Origin: Linanthus parryae
Taxonomy: Eukaryota; Streptophyta; Magnoliopsida; Ericales; Polemoniaceae
NCBI GenBank assembly: GCA_023055425.1
Contig: JALGPY010000010.1
Span: 15,039,363 to 15,103,362 of the forward strand
Length of the DNA: 64,000 bases
Reading direction: 5' to 3'
Made by a program: the position numbers and the translations under genes. This document shows, piece by piece, positions 1-11,585 of the stretch. The notes below the pieces were generated by a model. That model worked only from the letters and a program-made list of their open reading frames with translations, had not been told where the DNA came from and did not search any database. Each line of letters starts with the position of its first letter. The first letter of the stretch is position 1.

Positions 1-322
1 ATAAATGATCCTATTTGTGTTGGAAATCATAGGCAGGTACGACTACCTTCCAAACTATATATTAACTGACGCATTAAAATATCTCACACGAAATCTCGGT
101 CAAAAAATCTGGATACATTTCTTCACTTCAACCAAGAATCATACCTTTTTTTCATAACAAGTTATCCCATTATACTCTTCACAGCTGTAACAAGTAAACA
201 AAATTTAAGCTTCATATATTATCAATATTAACTTATAATCTGATTACACCTAGAGGATTTAATTACACGTTCTACACTTAATATTTCAGTCTCGAGCTGA
301 CATAATTTATTATAACACAGAG

Positions 323-1043
323 GTTTTCACAAAAATTTGTGCGCCACCATGACAGAGATATAAGAAACATTGTCCACATTAGAGTTTCGGCAGAAAAAAA
401 AATAGAATGTGGAAATCACTAAATGAGATAATAATTTGTATTTTGGTAGAAGGGTGGCAGGAATTTGCCAACTACTACTCCATACCTTCTGGATATTTTC
501 TCATTTTCAAGTGTGAAGGAGATTTGCACTTCAAATTCAGGATAATGGAGTTAAGTGCCATGGAAATGACATATCGCTGTGATGCTCAAAATGTTGTCAT
601 TGTGAAGGTAGAAGAAGATGCTCTGACTTAAGTCGTGGCTTTCACAATAATGAACCCATCTTTTAGCGTTCAGATCACTTATTCCCACTTAACTGTGCGT
701 GGTGGTGTGGTAAACATCCATATTTATGCTTTCTCCTTCGTGCCAATTATTTAAAATTAAATTTAACTGTAATTATCTTTTGCAACTATTAGAGAATGTA
801 CCTTCCTTGTTCTCAAGGAAAGACATGATGGACAACCCAAAATACATTTAGCTTCGCAATGCACAAGGTAATATGAAATGAGATTTTTGGTGCAGCTTCC
901 CTTCCAGCAAGGACTCTGGCAGGCGGCGCATCTGTTGGTATCAGTTTGTCAAACAAAGTGAAATCGCAGTGAACGATGATTGTGTGATTGAATTGATTCA
1001 CCGCACGACACACAAATTCAATGTCACAGTGTTTCGATCTTAG
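323..1043 (+). pseudogene. REM/VRN1-type B3 transcription factor, dead left copy
   Basis: Plant B3 proteins of this type are DNA-binding nuclear regulators, often with two B3 domains. The first domain is readable as KFVRHHDRDI, then after a frame change WQEFANYYSIPSGYFLIF. The second runs from about 639 to the TAG at 1041-1043 and includes RICWYQFVKQSEIAVNDDC and FNVTVFRS. Three nonsense codons break it: TAA 629-631, TAG 849-851 and TGA 879-881. The TGA replaces the tryptophan kept in the open paralogue at 7134-8211. Short A runs near 333 and 393 also shift the frame. The last stop and the frameshifts are shared with the right copy. The first exon is not recognised here. Confidence 0.85.
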
Positions 1044-3247
1044 GGAAAATGGTTCCTACTACTACTAATACCTACAATTTAGTCTTACCGTCGATGTCTC
1101 TCTATTACTGCTGCTATGTAAATTTGTTTATCCAACACTTAAGAAATTTGTGGGACTCATACTGTCGTTTGAAAAATATCGATGGTTTTGGCTAGATTTA
1201 TAAAACAGGAAGTACTATATTTTCTTTAAATTTTGGCTTTGTCCACTGATATGATAATCTCTGCTAATGCTCATGGGTTAATTTTACTTACAATTCACGA
1301 ACTCCCATAATTATACTATAATGTTTCTTATCTTAGTGTCAAAATCAACCATGCTATTCATTAAGTATTGTCAAGAGGGAATTCAACTACTAATTCCCAC
1401 AAGTGAATCCTTCACCCCTGAATTTGTATACATTTAGACATTAGTTGAAGATGCATTATAATTTATATTTAATTTTTGTAAAATATTTACAAACATTTAA
1501 CCATCAAAGCACTGATCATTTTCAAATTAAAAAACCCCACCGTCGCTGAAGCACTTCCAGAGTTTGCCAACCCAAAAAGTTTTCATCCCTCATCATGTTG
1601 TCTTATCGACGAAAAAAGGGTCCAACCTTCATACATTATCTTCTCAAAGAAGACTCCCAACTTCTCTACCATAATCCCACTACCACATATGCTTGCTTAT
1701 CTCTTTCAACCGTTTCCATTAAACAACTCTTCTAGAATTGGTGATTCAATTAACTCAAGTCAGCTCTGTATTTTTTATCATGTAAGCATTCTTTCCCTTT
1801 ACTTTGTCATGAAATATAGACAATCATCTAAGCATATTTTCCTCATACATGTACAAACTATTGTAGCGTAGTTCTTTTAATGGATCTTAATGCTTAGACA
1901 TCTCATCCTTCTGTGTATATGGATGTTTTATGATGCCTTGCACATCTTTTGCATATTTCACTATAATATTTTTGGTATAAGGGTACGCTTTTAGTTGAAA
2001 TACAATATTTGATATGCCATCTTATCGTTCTTCTTCTGCCATTAAATAAAAAACAAATGAAGAATTTACAATATATGGGTTTTTTGTTGCAAATAAATTG
2101 TTAAAAATGGAATACAGTAAAATAAGGCTACATGTTGACTCAACAACTAGTTTAGCCAAATTGAAAGTTTTTAATCATCAAATCAAACAACTACATATCA
2201 ACAGTTTGACAATCCTGTTGAATAAACCCACTAGAGCATGTTTGTTCAACAAAAAATTGATATTGTCATTTCTAATAGCAGGCTAAATTTCTCTCTCCCT
2301 ATATGTGTTGTTGAATGTTTGATTGTGTAAATAAAATAGAGTTTTTAATGGTGATCAAAATATGTGTTAATATAACCAACAAAGAATCGACAATAGAAAA
2401 CCAGTCATATTTCCATTGACATTACTTGCAACTGCTTCAGACACTCACTCATAATTCCAACCTGCAGTATGCATGTACATTATGCTAATACCTCCTGATT
2501 CCAGCAATAATTGGTGGTTTCCTATAACAACCATCACTTTTACCAGTGTGTATATACCTAGAATAATATCACTACATTATTGCTTCAGAAAACTAGCACC
2601 ACGTTACATAATATCATACTTATTTCTCTAATTCCGTGTTTGTAACTAGCACTCGTTCTCAAATCTAACACAAATGTTGAAACTCGCGTAAGCACAAATA
2701 CGAATGGGCAACACATAAAAGAACTGTCTGTGAGAAAGAAGTCACTAACCACGTTGAATTTGCAAGCTCTTTGACTACCCCTACTGCTAGGAATGAGAAC
2801 TACACAAACTTATTTCGAAAAGATCTTGTACGCCAAAAAACATCTGGAGGATAAGATCCAAACTTTGGAAGAAACCGCTGGCCGCCTAGACCAGCAACTC
2901 GAATAACTGAATATGGATAGTAAAACTGAAGCACCATCATGTTTTCAGATAGAAGCAAACTTCATAGGCGAGAGACCATCACGATCAATTTCTTGCGCTA
3001 GGAGTAAGTCTCCATAAATTCCATTTTTTATGTAATTTTTGACCCATGTCTACACAAAAGAATGTTTTGCTGCAATCAAATATATTTTTGGCACATCCAC
3101 GAAGCGTAAATTACAGTATTGTCACACCAATGTTTCACGTTATACATGAAGCTAATTGCACCGTAATTTTTTTCCATAATATCTAGAATCATTTAATTAT
3201 TCTTAATTGTTCAATGTTCTGAATGCAATGTTTCTATGAAGGGAGCG
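1044..3247. other. Non-coding part of the duplicated block
   Basis: No intact gene seen. About 1594-2652 is absent from the right copy (see its own entry). About 2826-2905 reads as a short coiled-coil-like peptide, including AKKHLEDKIQTLEE, closed by TAA. The same peptide in the right copy has an extra stop, so it looks like gene debris. Confidence 0.5.
1594..2652. other. 1.06-kb segment private to the left copy
   Basis: In the right copy the sequence passes directly from 'catccctc' to 'gttctcaaatc' near 60973. In the left copy about 1.06 kb lies between. The joins share only the trinucleotide CTC, which fits either a microhomology deletion on the right or an insertion with a 3-bp target duplication on the left. 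I saw no terminal repeats or protein homology inside it. Confidence 0.8.
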
Positions 3248-3718
3248 GTGAAACTAAGTGTTCATGGTTGTGTATATACTACAGGTAACAACGCTGGAAT
3301 TGGAGGAGCGTTGAGAGATGATAGAGGAGATTGGTAGCTCGGTTTCATTGTAAAAATTGATTGATTCAGTAGCCTGGAAAGTGAATTGTGGGCAATTTAT
3401 CGCGACATTGATCTGGCTTTCGATAACAACTAGAAAGAACTTGATCTGGAGAGTTCCTTTCTTGAATCAGTCTACATATTTCAAGGCTTTAGATATGGTC
3501 CACGTTCTATGATTATCGAACTCGCTAATGGACACACACTGCTTCACAACATGAGTGGGGCATTCAAACATATTTATGGAAATGAAAACTATGTTGCCAA
3601 GAAGCTTGCTAACATGGGAGCAGAACAGATGAATGAAATTAAGTTGTTGTACGATGTTCCAGAAGTTGTTAAAGATATGTTACAAGAAGATAAGATGGCA
3701 GCTTGCAGTTTCTTTTAG
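3248..3718 (+). pseudogene. RNase H-like (RVT_3-type) domain, dead left copy
   Basis: One reading frame of 157 codons covers a plant RNase H-like fold of the kind found in LINEs and in host RNase H domain proteins. Landmarks are GNNAGIGGALRDDRGDW, then LESELWAIYRDIDLAFDNN, then FKHIYGNENYVAKKLANMGA. Three in-frame stops interrupt it: TAG 3335-3337, TGA 3362-3364 and TAG 3431-3433. The first catalytic aspartate, normally VDG, reads VHG. All three stops recur in the right copy. The uninterrupted last 69 codons (3509-3718) are only the C-terminal part of this domain and not a separate gene. Confidence 0.8.
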
Positions 3719-4222
3719 TATGTATAAAATTGGCAGCAAAATGTTTTTGGCTCTAACGGGTTTGTTGTTAACTTTGTTGTTGAAGTTGGAGCTTAAAATA
3801 TGACATGTTAAAAGTATACTTTTCTAATAAGGTTGTAGTTTTCTAAATGTAAAATTTTTAGCTTCGATTAAAATGTGGTTCCAAAAAAACCACTTTCTAA
3901 CTCAAAACACCTTCAACGAAGGTTAACCTGGTATTTACAATTGAATCTTTTATCCAAGGCATCAATTATACCATATGTCGATAGAACTTAAAAATAGATT
4001 TAACGTCATTCTGTTAATCCTTTTATGAAGGATTATGCAATCCAATTTAGTAAAAAAGGTGTTGTGCTTGAATTCATTCGGCACACACAACAATACCAGA
4101 AAACAAAAAACAAAAATTGTAAAACAACATTTTGATGGTAAAAAGTATCACATTTTTTGACCTCTCTGTTTTGCAGGTTGAGCTGGAGCGTGACTGGATC
4201 ACGGAGTAGTTGCTAAATAGTA
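3719..4222. other. Non-coding stretch after the RNase H pseudogene
   Basis: AT-rich sequence shared with 62041-62544. No gene, RNA or repeat recognised. Confidence 0.5.
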
Positions 4223-4482
4223 CTACCTCCGTTTCTTCTCTATCACACCATTTTGACTTTTGTCACTATTCATTGGGTCACTTTGACCCGGTGATTTGTG
4301 TAGCAAAACGATGCGATTTTTTGAAATTTTTTTCATGGCGTTATAGTGTAAAAGTTGCTCTATAACACGGTGAAAAAATTATCGAAAAATCGCATCGTTT
4401 TGCTATCCCAATCACCCGGTCAAAGTGACCCAGATACGAGTCTAAAAGTCAAACCGATGCTATAGAGAAGAAACGGAGGTAG
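4223..4482. mobile_element. Fold-back MITE, Stowaway-like, left copy
   Basis: A 260-bp element whose two halves are near-complete inverted repeats. Ends are CTACCTCCGTTTCTTCTC and its reverse complement, flanked by TA on both sides (4221-4222, 4483-4484). The TA target and CTCC-like tip fit Tc1/mariner-derived Stowaway MITEs. There is no coding capacity. It sits at the same site as 62545-62804 but differs strongly from it. Confidence 0.85.
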
Positions 4483-4959
4483 TATATTGTTAGCTTCACA
4501 ATTGTTTTTTGCTGTTTTATAATGTTTTAGTCGAACTGCGATATTTTACAAAAATTGACATTTTCAACGAGTTGGTGAATCTTTATAAACAATTCAGTCA
4601 TGTACCAGTATTTCGGACATTTGTTGACAGTGAATATAGTTAGCCCCTGGTTGTATTATTAACGTCCACAACTTCATAAAGAACCAAAAAGAGGGATACA
4701 AACATCATTTTCTAAAATTCAGGGGAACCAACTACCAACAATGGTCATCTAATGTAATAACAATACTACCACAAGGACAATTTGTCATCGATAACTTCCA
4801 GGGAACTCTGAACGTCTAAAAGGTCTTCTCACCTTCACCTTCATTGAGTTATTTGAATGCACCATTGCTTCTAATCCCTTCATGTGCTGTTTTTGTAGTA
4901 TGTTTATATGAATCTAGTTTCCATACAATGTATGAAATGTGAATCCATGATGAAAGAAT
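4483..4959. other. Non-coding stretch between MITE and solo LTR
   Basis: Shared with 62805-63282. No gene recognised. Confidence 0.5.
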
Positions 4960-6363
4960 TGTAGGTTTTTTATACGGATTGCACATCGGAAAAATAATAA
5001 ATTGATTCCGTTCATGACCCTCCATGAATCGAATATCTGGCATCATAGCGATGGTAAGGGATATATAGTTTGGGTACCTTGTTGGTCTGAATTGATCACT
5101 TTACATAGAATAGTGTCCACGTTTCTATGAATATCCACACCTAGGATTGCACTGGAATCCGTCTAAGGTCTCTGTGCTAGCAACAGAAGAAGGAGGAAGA
5201 AGAATATCACGCAAACGGGACACAAAAGGGGTCGCACGCCTCACGAGGCTAACGGTGAGGGAAGGGCGGACGGGGGGTTTCAGCCCTCTTGTCTTGCTCT
5301 CCCCTTGCTTTGTTCTCTCTCAATTTTGAACACACTTGTGAGAATATAAGTTATGAGTTCCCTTATATAGTTAATAACTCCTTATTAACTACATATTAGC
5401 CCCAATACTAATCATGTCCATACACGGATTAGTCCACCTTGCAAACTAGTCCTACTAAGTTTTCTTGTGGTTGTGTATTGATCCTTATATTTAATTAGTC
5501 CTACTAATTAATCCCAAATTCTAATTTAATCCATAGGATGTGTGACCCCATATGTTTCTAGTTAGTTGGTAGTAACAATTACTAACATAGAGCGGTGTCT
5601 AGCAACACATCTATGCCACATAACTAATAGAAATAGTCAATGATCCGACAAACCTTGTGACCAATGTTAACGTATTGTATTATCCCTTTGTATCCATATC
5701 TGGATTGGACACGAGATATAAATATCACACTCGTATATCCAATCCATAGTTTCTCGATCCTGGGAATAGTCTTATCCATGCAGATAACATCAATATCCCA
5801 TATTGATTTATCTGATTCATGCCAGACATTCTATAAGCACTGCCCCTCGAGTGGCCATGGATATTTGCTCCTTTATGTGGGAGGGACAAATCCTCTCTAC
5901 ACCACTACCATTTAAGCTTGATTCCTATTATGTCTAATAAATGTCGTTATTGCTACCCAGTCACGGTGTAGTGTTTGATATCATCAAAACATAATATTCC
6001 GCAACTAGAGTATCCAGTGACTTCAAGTATAAGGACCAAAATACCGTTGTCACAACTAGAAGCACTTGTGATGCTAACATAATTAAATGTAGCCTTCTCA
6101 TGGTAGGTCAATCCAGTATGCCATTATCATATAATACATACCCATGTGTTAGAATTGATATCTCCATATCAGTCTACCCACATACTCGTCTATAGTGATC
6201 GTCCTATTAATCAATATAAACGACTTGGGATATTTAAAATAAACAACAATTGTAATCTAAGGACTTCATTATATTAATATCTCAATAAATTATAAAATGA
6301 TTACTCTAGCCAAAAATAATGTTCATACTAAATAAGATTTCCTCTAGGAAATCTATTACAACA
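4960..6363 (-). mobile_element. Copia solo LTR (family of the 23.8 and 33.1 kb elements)
   Basis: A 1404-bp LTR. On the minus strand it starts TGTTGTAATAGATTTCCT at 6363 and ends in CCTACA at 4960. It is collinear with the LTRs at 29050-30459 and 37212-38613. Flanks AGAAT (4955-4959) and CGAAT (6364-6368) agree at four of five bases, as a decayed 5-bp target duplication. No internal retroelement sequence adjoins it. It predates the large duplication, since it is in both copies. Confidence 0.85.
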
Positions 6364-7133
6364 CGAATTTCATTGTTCAACTTTAACTTCCAATGCACTA
6401 ACCGAAAAATCTGCAATTTACGTTTCCTCGCTCTTATCCCATGCGTCAACTCTAATTCATTCTCTTCACTTATCTTTTTTTGGTACAATATGATATTTTG
6501 TGCCTGTCACTTGATTAGTTACCGTTAAAAACTTCATTAGTATTACCCAATCTTAGATTTGTGAATATTCAATGTTGGAAAAAAAATTCATACACCTATT
6601 TTAATTAATTAGTCACTGTTAGAAACTCCATCACTACCAATTTCATTTTATCCCGTACTGCTATAAGAATATAAACAAATAATTCTTGCTTACTACTTTA
6701 ATAGTTATCGTATCAAAGTTCCGCATTATGAATCACTAGCTCAATTACTATCAACCAATGGAACAACAAACTGTTATTTAATTTTTTAAAAGTTCATTCT
6801 TTCTAAATCTTCAATATACTATTCAAACAAAGTAAGACGTTTATTGTACTAATTGCTGCCACAATTTACCTACTAATGTTTCTCTGAATTTGTCTTCATT
6901 TCTTACGTACTGCTGATATATATTTCTGTTTCAATACCTTCATTAACATTTTGGTATACCACCGAATTCAAGTTACAGTTTATTAATCCTTGCCAATGCG
7001 CCTTCTAATTTCCTATTTTGAAAACAGCGTAATAGTTGTTCTAGAGGATTTAGATATTCATAAATTCAAGATTCAAGATTTTCTGAAGGTTAATGCTATC
7101 AAATACTTTTGCAGACCACTATATCTTCACCCA
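6364..7133. other. Spacer upstream of the B3 gene
   Basis: AT-rich, no gene or transposon recognised. The promoter of the B3 gene must lie here, but I see no element clear enough to mark. Confidence 0.4.
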
Positions 7134-8211
7134 ATGGAAACGGTGCGAAGCTTCTACAGACTTCATGACCCCATGTCAATAGCCAATGATAGGGTGGTAA
7201 GACTCTCATCCAATTTTTCTCACAGAGTTCAAATACACATTCAAATTCCAACAATTTTCTACTGGCATTTGCTAATGTGTAATCAAAAAAATATATGCAG
7301 AATTAGCAGTTGGGTTAAATAAGTCCCAAAAAAAACATTAAATTTTGTTTATTGGTGATTCTGGATTTTCATGTTAACTTTTAACTAACGAGTATTCCAG
7401 GGTTCTTATACAAACCCAAGTAACAGAAAAATAGATGTGAATATTACACAAATGCTGACTTGCATTGGTATGTTTGTCTTTTTCTCAATATTACAAAATT
7501 GTCGTGAATGCAGAGGTTGCCACCCAATTCGTTCGTTTCCATGGACATGAGTTACAAGACGTTGCTCGTCTCCAAGTTCCAAATGGCGTTCCGTGGAATA
7601 TCCAACTCTTACGTTCAGGCAACAACGTGTACTTTGGTAACGTCTGGCAAGAGTTTGCCAACCGGTATAACATAGGGCGGTTGTACTTCATCCTCTTCGA
7701 ACATGAAGGCAATGGAAGCTTCAAATTAGGTATAATGCACTGAGGCTGCACTAAATTTACTACTCCTCTTTTGCTTCCCAAAATGCTGCACATATCTAAG
7801 ATGACGAAGAAGCTGTCGTAGTTATTTCTTGTGATGAATCAGATGCTCTTGAGAAAGCCAATGCCTTCATAATAGTTAACCCATCATTTACTGTAGAAAT
7901 CACAAAATCTCACGTGAATCCTCGACGTGGTTTGGTAATGTTCTTCTTTAATCGGTTTCCTTACGCATTAATTTTACAAAGAAGTCAATAATTTCAAATT
8001 TTTACAGAACATACATGTTACATTTACGCGAAAGCATATCGCTGAAGCAAAGAACTACGTTGAAATAGAGGTTGCAACGGGCAATATGAATTGGGAGGTT
8101 TGTTGCAGTTTCCTGCTACCAGATAATCCACTGAAGCAACGCATCTGTTGGTACCCTTTCATCGAGCACAGCGGAATGAACATTGGGGATGCTTGTGTCG
8201 GCTGTGTTTAA
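7134..8211 (+). CDS. REM/VRN1-type protein with two B3 domains
   Basis: Probable DNA-binding transcriptional regulator acting in the nucleus. The model joins 7134-7196, 7516-7729, 7801-7934 and 8008-8211. All introns are GT-AG and phases match, giving 204 residues and a TAA at 8209-8211. The first B3 domain covers about residues 6-92 (QFVRFHGHELQDVARLQVP; WQEFANRYNI at 65-74). The second covers about 113-204 (AFIIVNPSFTVEIT; NWEVCC with Trp166; RICWYPF). The protein stops right after GDACVGCV, so the last B3 strand seen in the neighbouring pseudogenes (FNVTVFRS) is missing. That truncation could mean recent damage. The start is the first ATG in frame with exon 1. It is the only open member of a local group of three. 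Confidence 0.75.
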
Positions 8212-9328
8212 AAAAAATGCATTTCCCTAGCAAATGTGTGAAAAATCAAGAAATATGTACTGTTTAAACTGCATAACTCATAAGTGGCTTCTAAACTTCA
8301 TTACACAATAGCTTGATGCATAATGTTTTTGATAATAGGATTATGTTTTGCTTTACTTATATCACATTTTCGTTATCTATCTCAAAAATGTTAAATAGCA
8401 GTCACATACAATGTTCATTACTAAATGGTGCACAATTTTACTATTTGCTATAATTCGTATCATTCCATAACCATTCTATTACTCATTAACCTCCACTAGC
8501 ACCACTAACTCCATCATGCCCCTCTTGCATGTATTTAAAGCTGCAACATCTAAAAAATTCCACTATCCCCATCTCCTGAAAGTTAAAAAATTGGCAAAAA
8601 TATACTATTCAAAGAAGCCAGCCATTAACACATTTCAATCGAGCTATACATACATGCTCTCATCCTTTCTCCTCAAACTGCAAGTCCACTAAATATGGCA
8701 TCCCCAAATGATTGAGATGGCGATTTAATGAATCAAGTGTCACTTCCAGTAAGTAGAGTGCCAGGGTGGACATTTGTGAAGAGAGTCGAACCAGTGATTT
8801 CAAACAATTGGGGCATCGCTTTGCCTCTGATTCCTTCTCCAACATCACAGCTAGCTATAACTATGATCCATTTGACAGATTAAGCGGGAAGAACCTTCGA
8901 TCATTGGAAGCCTAACTCTCACAAGAGCAATATAGTTGAACCAACAGACAAATCAACACATTGATGACTCAAGAAGATGCTAAAGTCGAGACCATATGTC
9001 TTCAAAATCAGGAGGTGCTTCATGTGGTTCCACAATTGAGAAAATATCTAATGTACATTCGCTCAGTTTCCATCAGCAGTGGAAGGCACAAAACAACTTT
9101 ACATGGAAGGCACAAAGGCGACATTGCTAATTCACTACTCTAAAATAACGGAATCTTCCCAAGGGGGACACATCCATACCATTATGCAAAAAAGGGGTTC
9201 GTTAGAAGCAGGAGGGAACCAGAAGCAGATTATAGAAAACAAAGAAATCGAAATTGCACTTGCAAGAATGGCTGATAAGGAGACAATATACCGTAACTAC
9301 CCCATGAAGTTTTATCCTGTGGAATAGC
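8212..9328. other. Spacer with no recognised gene
   Basis: Short open stretches exist on both strands but none resembles a known protein. It may contain debris of the element whose endonuclease-like piece begins at 9329. Confidence 0.35.
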
Positions 9329-9584
9329 TAGAATGCTGAGACCGCTCTATTCAGAAGAAACTTCAAACATTTAATTTATCTCAATGGACCGTGTATCATA
9401 GCAGTTACCGAGACAAACATCTATGGTGAAACTGCTAGGACCTGTACATCACTAGGCTTCGAGAGGGGCTTTGTTGCAGATCCAGCAGATATTCAGGAGG
9501 AATATGGTTATTACGGGATAGTAATGAAGTCGAATGTGATATCATTCCTATTTCGCAACAGGACACTCATATCTCAATTCAGGT
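9329..9584 (+). pseudogene. LINE endonuclease-like fragment
   Basis: About 85 open codons reading CIIAVTETNIYG, then ARTCTSLGFERGF, then VADPADIQEEYGYYGIV. This resembles the N-terminal part of plant L1 ORF2 endonucleases, where an ET pair is followed by a 'SLGF' segment and a 'GG.W.LW'-like segment, which is degraded here. It is preceded by an in-frame TAG and ends near a GT. It faces opposite to the LINE at 9804-15230 and so belongs to a different insertion. Confidence 0.4.
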
Positions 9585-9831
9585 ATTTTAACTTAAGTGT
9601 CGTACTATATTACATCTTTATAATATGTTTGTGATTGCTTTTTCCATTTTATTACTATAGCATGATTCTGTTAACATTTATCGCAATATAGGCATGCATG
9701 ATGTAGCTTACTAGGACAGCCATCAAAGAACAATGTCCTACATTTTACAATTACAAGAATAGCATGTATTGAGGTAATTCATCTCATGTTGTGCAATTAT
9801 ATATTTTTTTGAGAAAAAGCTTGTCTTTTAT

Positions 9832-10452
9832 TTAGATACGGGCTTTATCATTAGCCCAAACAGAGTACAATCTTTCAGGGCAGCTTATAGCCCAATAGTG
9901 CATTACATCAAGGCCCATGCCCAGTTTCGCCAAATTATGGGCTAATAAGTTAGCCTGATTCCTACACCAACAAACCCTAGACTTATAAAATACATTACGC
10001 CTTAAAGAGAGGCATTTTAACAAGATCTCTCTCTCGGAGCTTCCAAACGGAGCCTCAGCACTGAGACGATGAACCAACGATCTATTGTCACTTTCAATTT
10101 CAAGAGAGCAAAATCCTCTACTAACGGCTCCATCCATGGCATAAATGATGGAGTAAGCTTCGGCCAAGAATGAATCAAAGGTGAATATGATGGGAAAAGC
10201 CATCGCCAAAACGAAGTTTCCCTCAGAGTATCGAACAACAACTCCCCCTCCAGATCGATGGTCTTTGAGATAAATGGAGGCATCTACGTTCATCTTTAGC
10301 TTCCCCGAAGCCGGAGGAGTCCATCTGACAGTTCCCAATTCTTCTTCTGTACCTGCATGCACCGATCTAAAGACCAAGATAAGTATTTCCCAAAAATTCT
10401 TCATTTGTAGCATGAGAATTTGATAAAATTTCATGAAAATCTTTATGTTCAT
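9832..10452 (-). CDS. LINE ORF2 C-terminus: RNase H-like domain
   Basis: A 206-codon open stretch. From about residue 45 it matches the plant retroelement RNase H fold: MNVDAS carries the first Asp, LAEAYSIIYAMDGA the Glu, EIESDNRSLV the second Asp, and NQANLLAHNLAKLG the closing helix. It would degrade RNA in RNA-DNA hybrids during retrotransposition. The domain is unbroken although the rest of ORF2 is not. It is followed by the A-rich 3' end of the element. Confidence 0.8.
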   Translation of the reverse strand: MNIKIFMKFYQILMLQMKNFWEILILVFRSVHAGTEEELGTVRWTPPASGKLKMNVDASIYLKDHRSGGGVVVRYSEGNFVLAMAFPIIFTFDSFLAEAYSIIYAMDGAVSRGFCSLEIESDNRSLVHRLSAEAPFGSSEREILLKCLSLRRNVFYKSRVCWCRNQANLLAHNLAKLGMGLDVMHYWAISCPERLYSVWANDKARI

Positions 10453-10622
10453 CAGAGAATATTCTTTTGTTTCGCTCTAACCAGATACCCCACATCAGAT
10501 GGATGATAATTTGGAGATTTTCTTGTGTAGGTCATGAAGATATTTTTGAAACGATGTTTAAAAGGAAGGTCAGAGGGTACAATAGCAAAGTATAGCAAAG
10601 GGGACAGGAAGATTTGTTTGGA

Positions 10623-11585
10623 CTAGGGGCAATCAAAGAACAGACAGTTTTCAGTCTCTTCCAAATGTTGACAAAGCACACAAGGTGTGGGTAAGTGAAT
10701 CCCTTTCTTTACCGAGTTAGTCTTAACAACAAGGCAGTGATTGAAAGTCTTCCCCACAAAAATCTTAATTTTACCCGGAATATTGAGATTCCAGACTTTG
10801 TTTGTACTGGAACAAGCAAAATTGAGATTATTTTCTGTGAATAAGATGGAAGAAGCCACATAGTAGGCTGATTTAACTGTGTACCCACCATAAAGTGTAG
10901 AAGACCGGATGAAGTTGTCAGTGAGAAGGGGATTACATAAGGGAATATTTAAAATTGCATTAGATTCCTCTTCAGCAAAATTAGAAGTAAATTTTGCTGG
11001 AATCCCAGGTATGGTAAGTTTTAATAAGATCAGAAACAGTGGAATTCAAGGGAAGGGTTGGATAGCTATAAGGTTTGTGGCCCAAACCTATGGGAATCCA
11101 TCTGTGGTGGTAAATAAGGGTGTTACGACCATTACCTATACCCTGTTTGACACCTTGGAAAACAATTTCGCAAGACTCAATAAGAGCTTTCCAAATATAG
11201 GAAGAACCGGGATTTGTTTCAATTGAAATGATGTCAGAATGATTAAAATACTTTCCTTTAAGAACTCTAGAAAACAAAGAATCTGGATATTTAAAAATAC
11301 GCCATTTTTTTGCCTAATAGGGAAAGATTGAAATCATACATATATCTAAATCCTAGACCCCCCCATTAGTTCAGAACTGCACAAACATCCCCAATTTTTC
11401 CAATAAATAGAATGTTTGTCAAGGTTGTTTGTCCACCAGAATTTAGCCAAAACGTTCTGAATTTCTTTAGAGAAAGAAATTGGGAGTTTGTAAATAGACA
11501 TAAGATAAGTAGGGATGGATTGGCTCACAGATTTGATAAGAACTTCCTTATCGGCGGGTGAGAGAAGTTTTTCTTTATAAACCAA
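10623..11585 (-). pseudogene. LINE ORF2: RT C-terminal region and zf-RVT
   Basis: Three blocks follow one another in different frames. 11585-11346 reads KEKLLSPADKEVLIKSVSQS and AKFWWTNN. 11277-10981 reads FSRVLKGKYF and IGNGRNTLIYHHRWIP. 10859-10623 is a zf-RVT domain with VWNLNIPGKIK and CVLCQHLEE. All are typical of plant L1 proteins after the RT palm. Frame changes show it is dead. Confidence 0.75.

Larger units (their letters stand above)
1..5677. repeat. Large duplicated block, left copy
   Basis: This stretch matches 59384-64000 almost base for base in the same orientation. The coordinate offset is 59383-59385 up to about 1590 and 58322-58323 after about 2650. The change comes from a block of roughly 1.06 kb present only in this copy. 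Shared content, in order, is a B3 pseudogene, an RNase H-like pseudogene, a MITE and a copia solo LTR. The block runs off both window ends, so its true limits are unknown. By eye the copies differ at a few percent of positions. This is either a segmental duplication with about 53 kb between the visible copies, or two units of a larger array. Confidence 0.95.
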
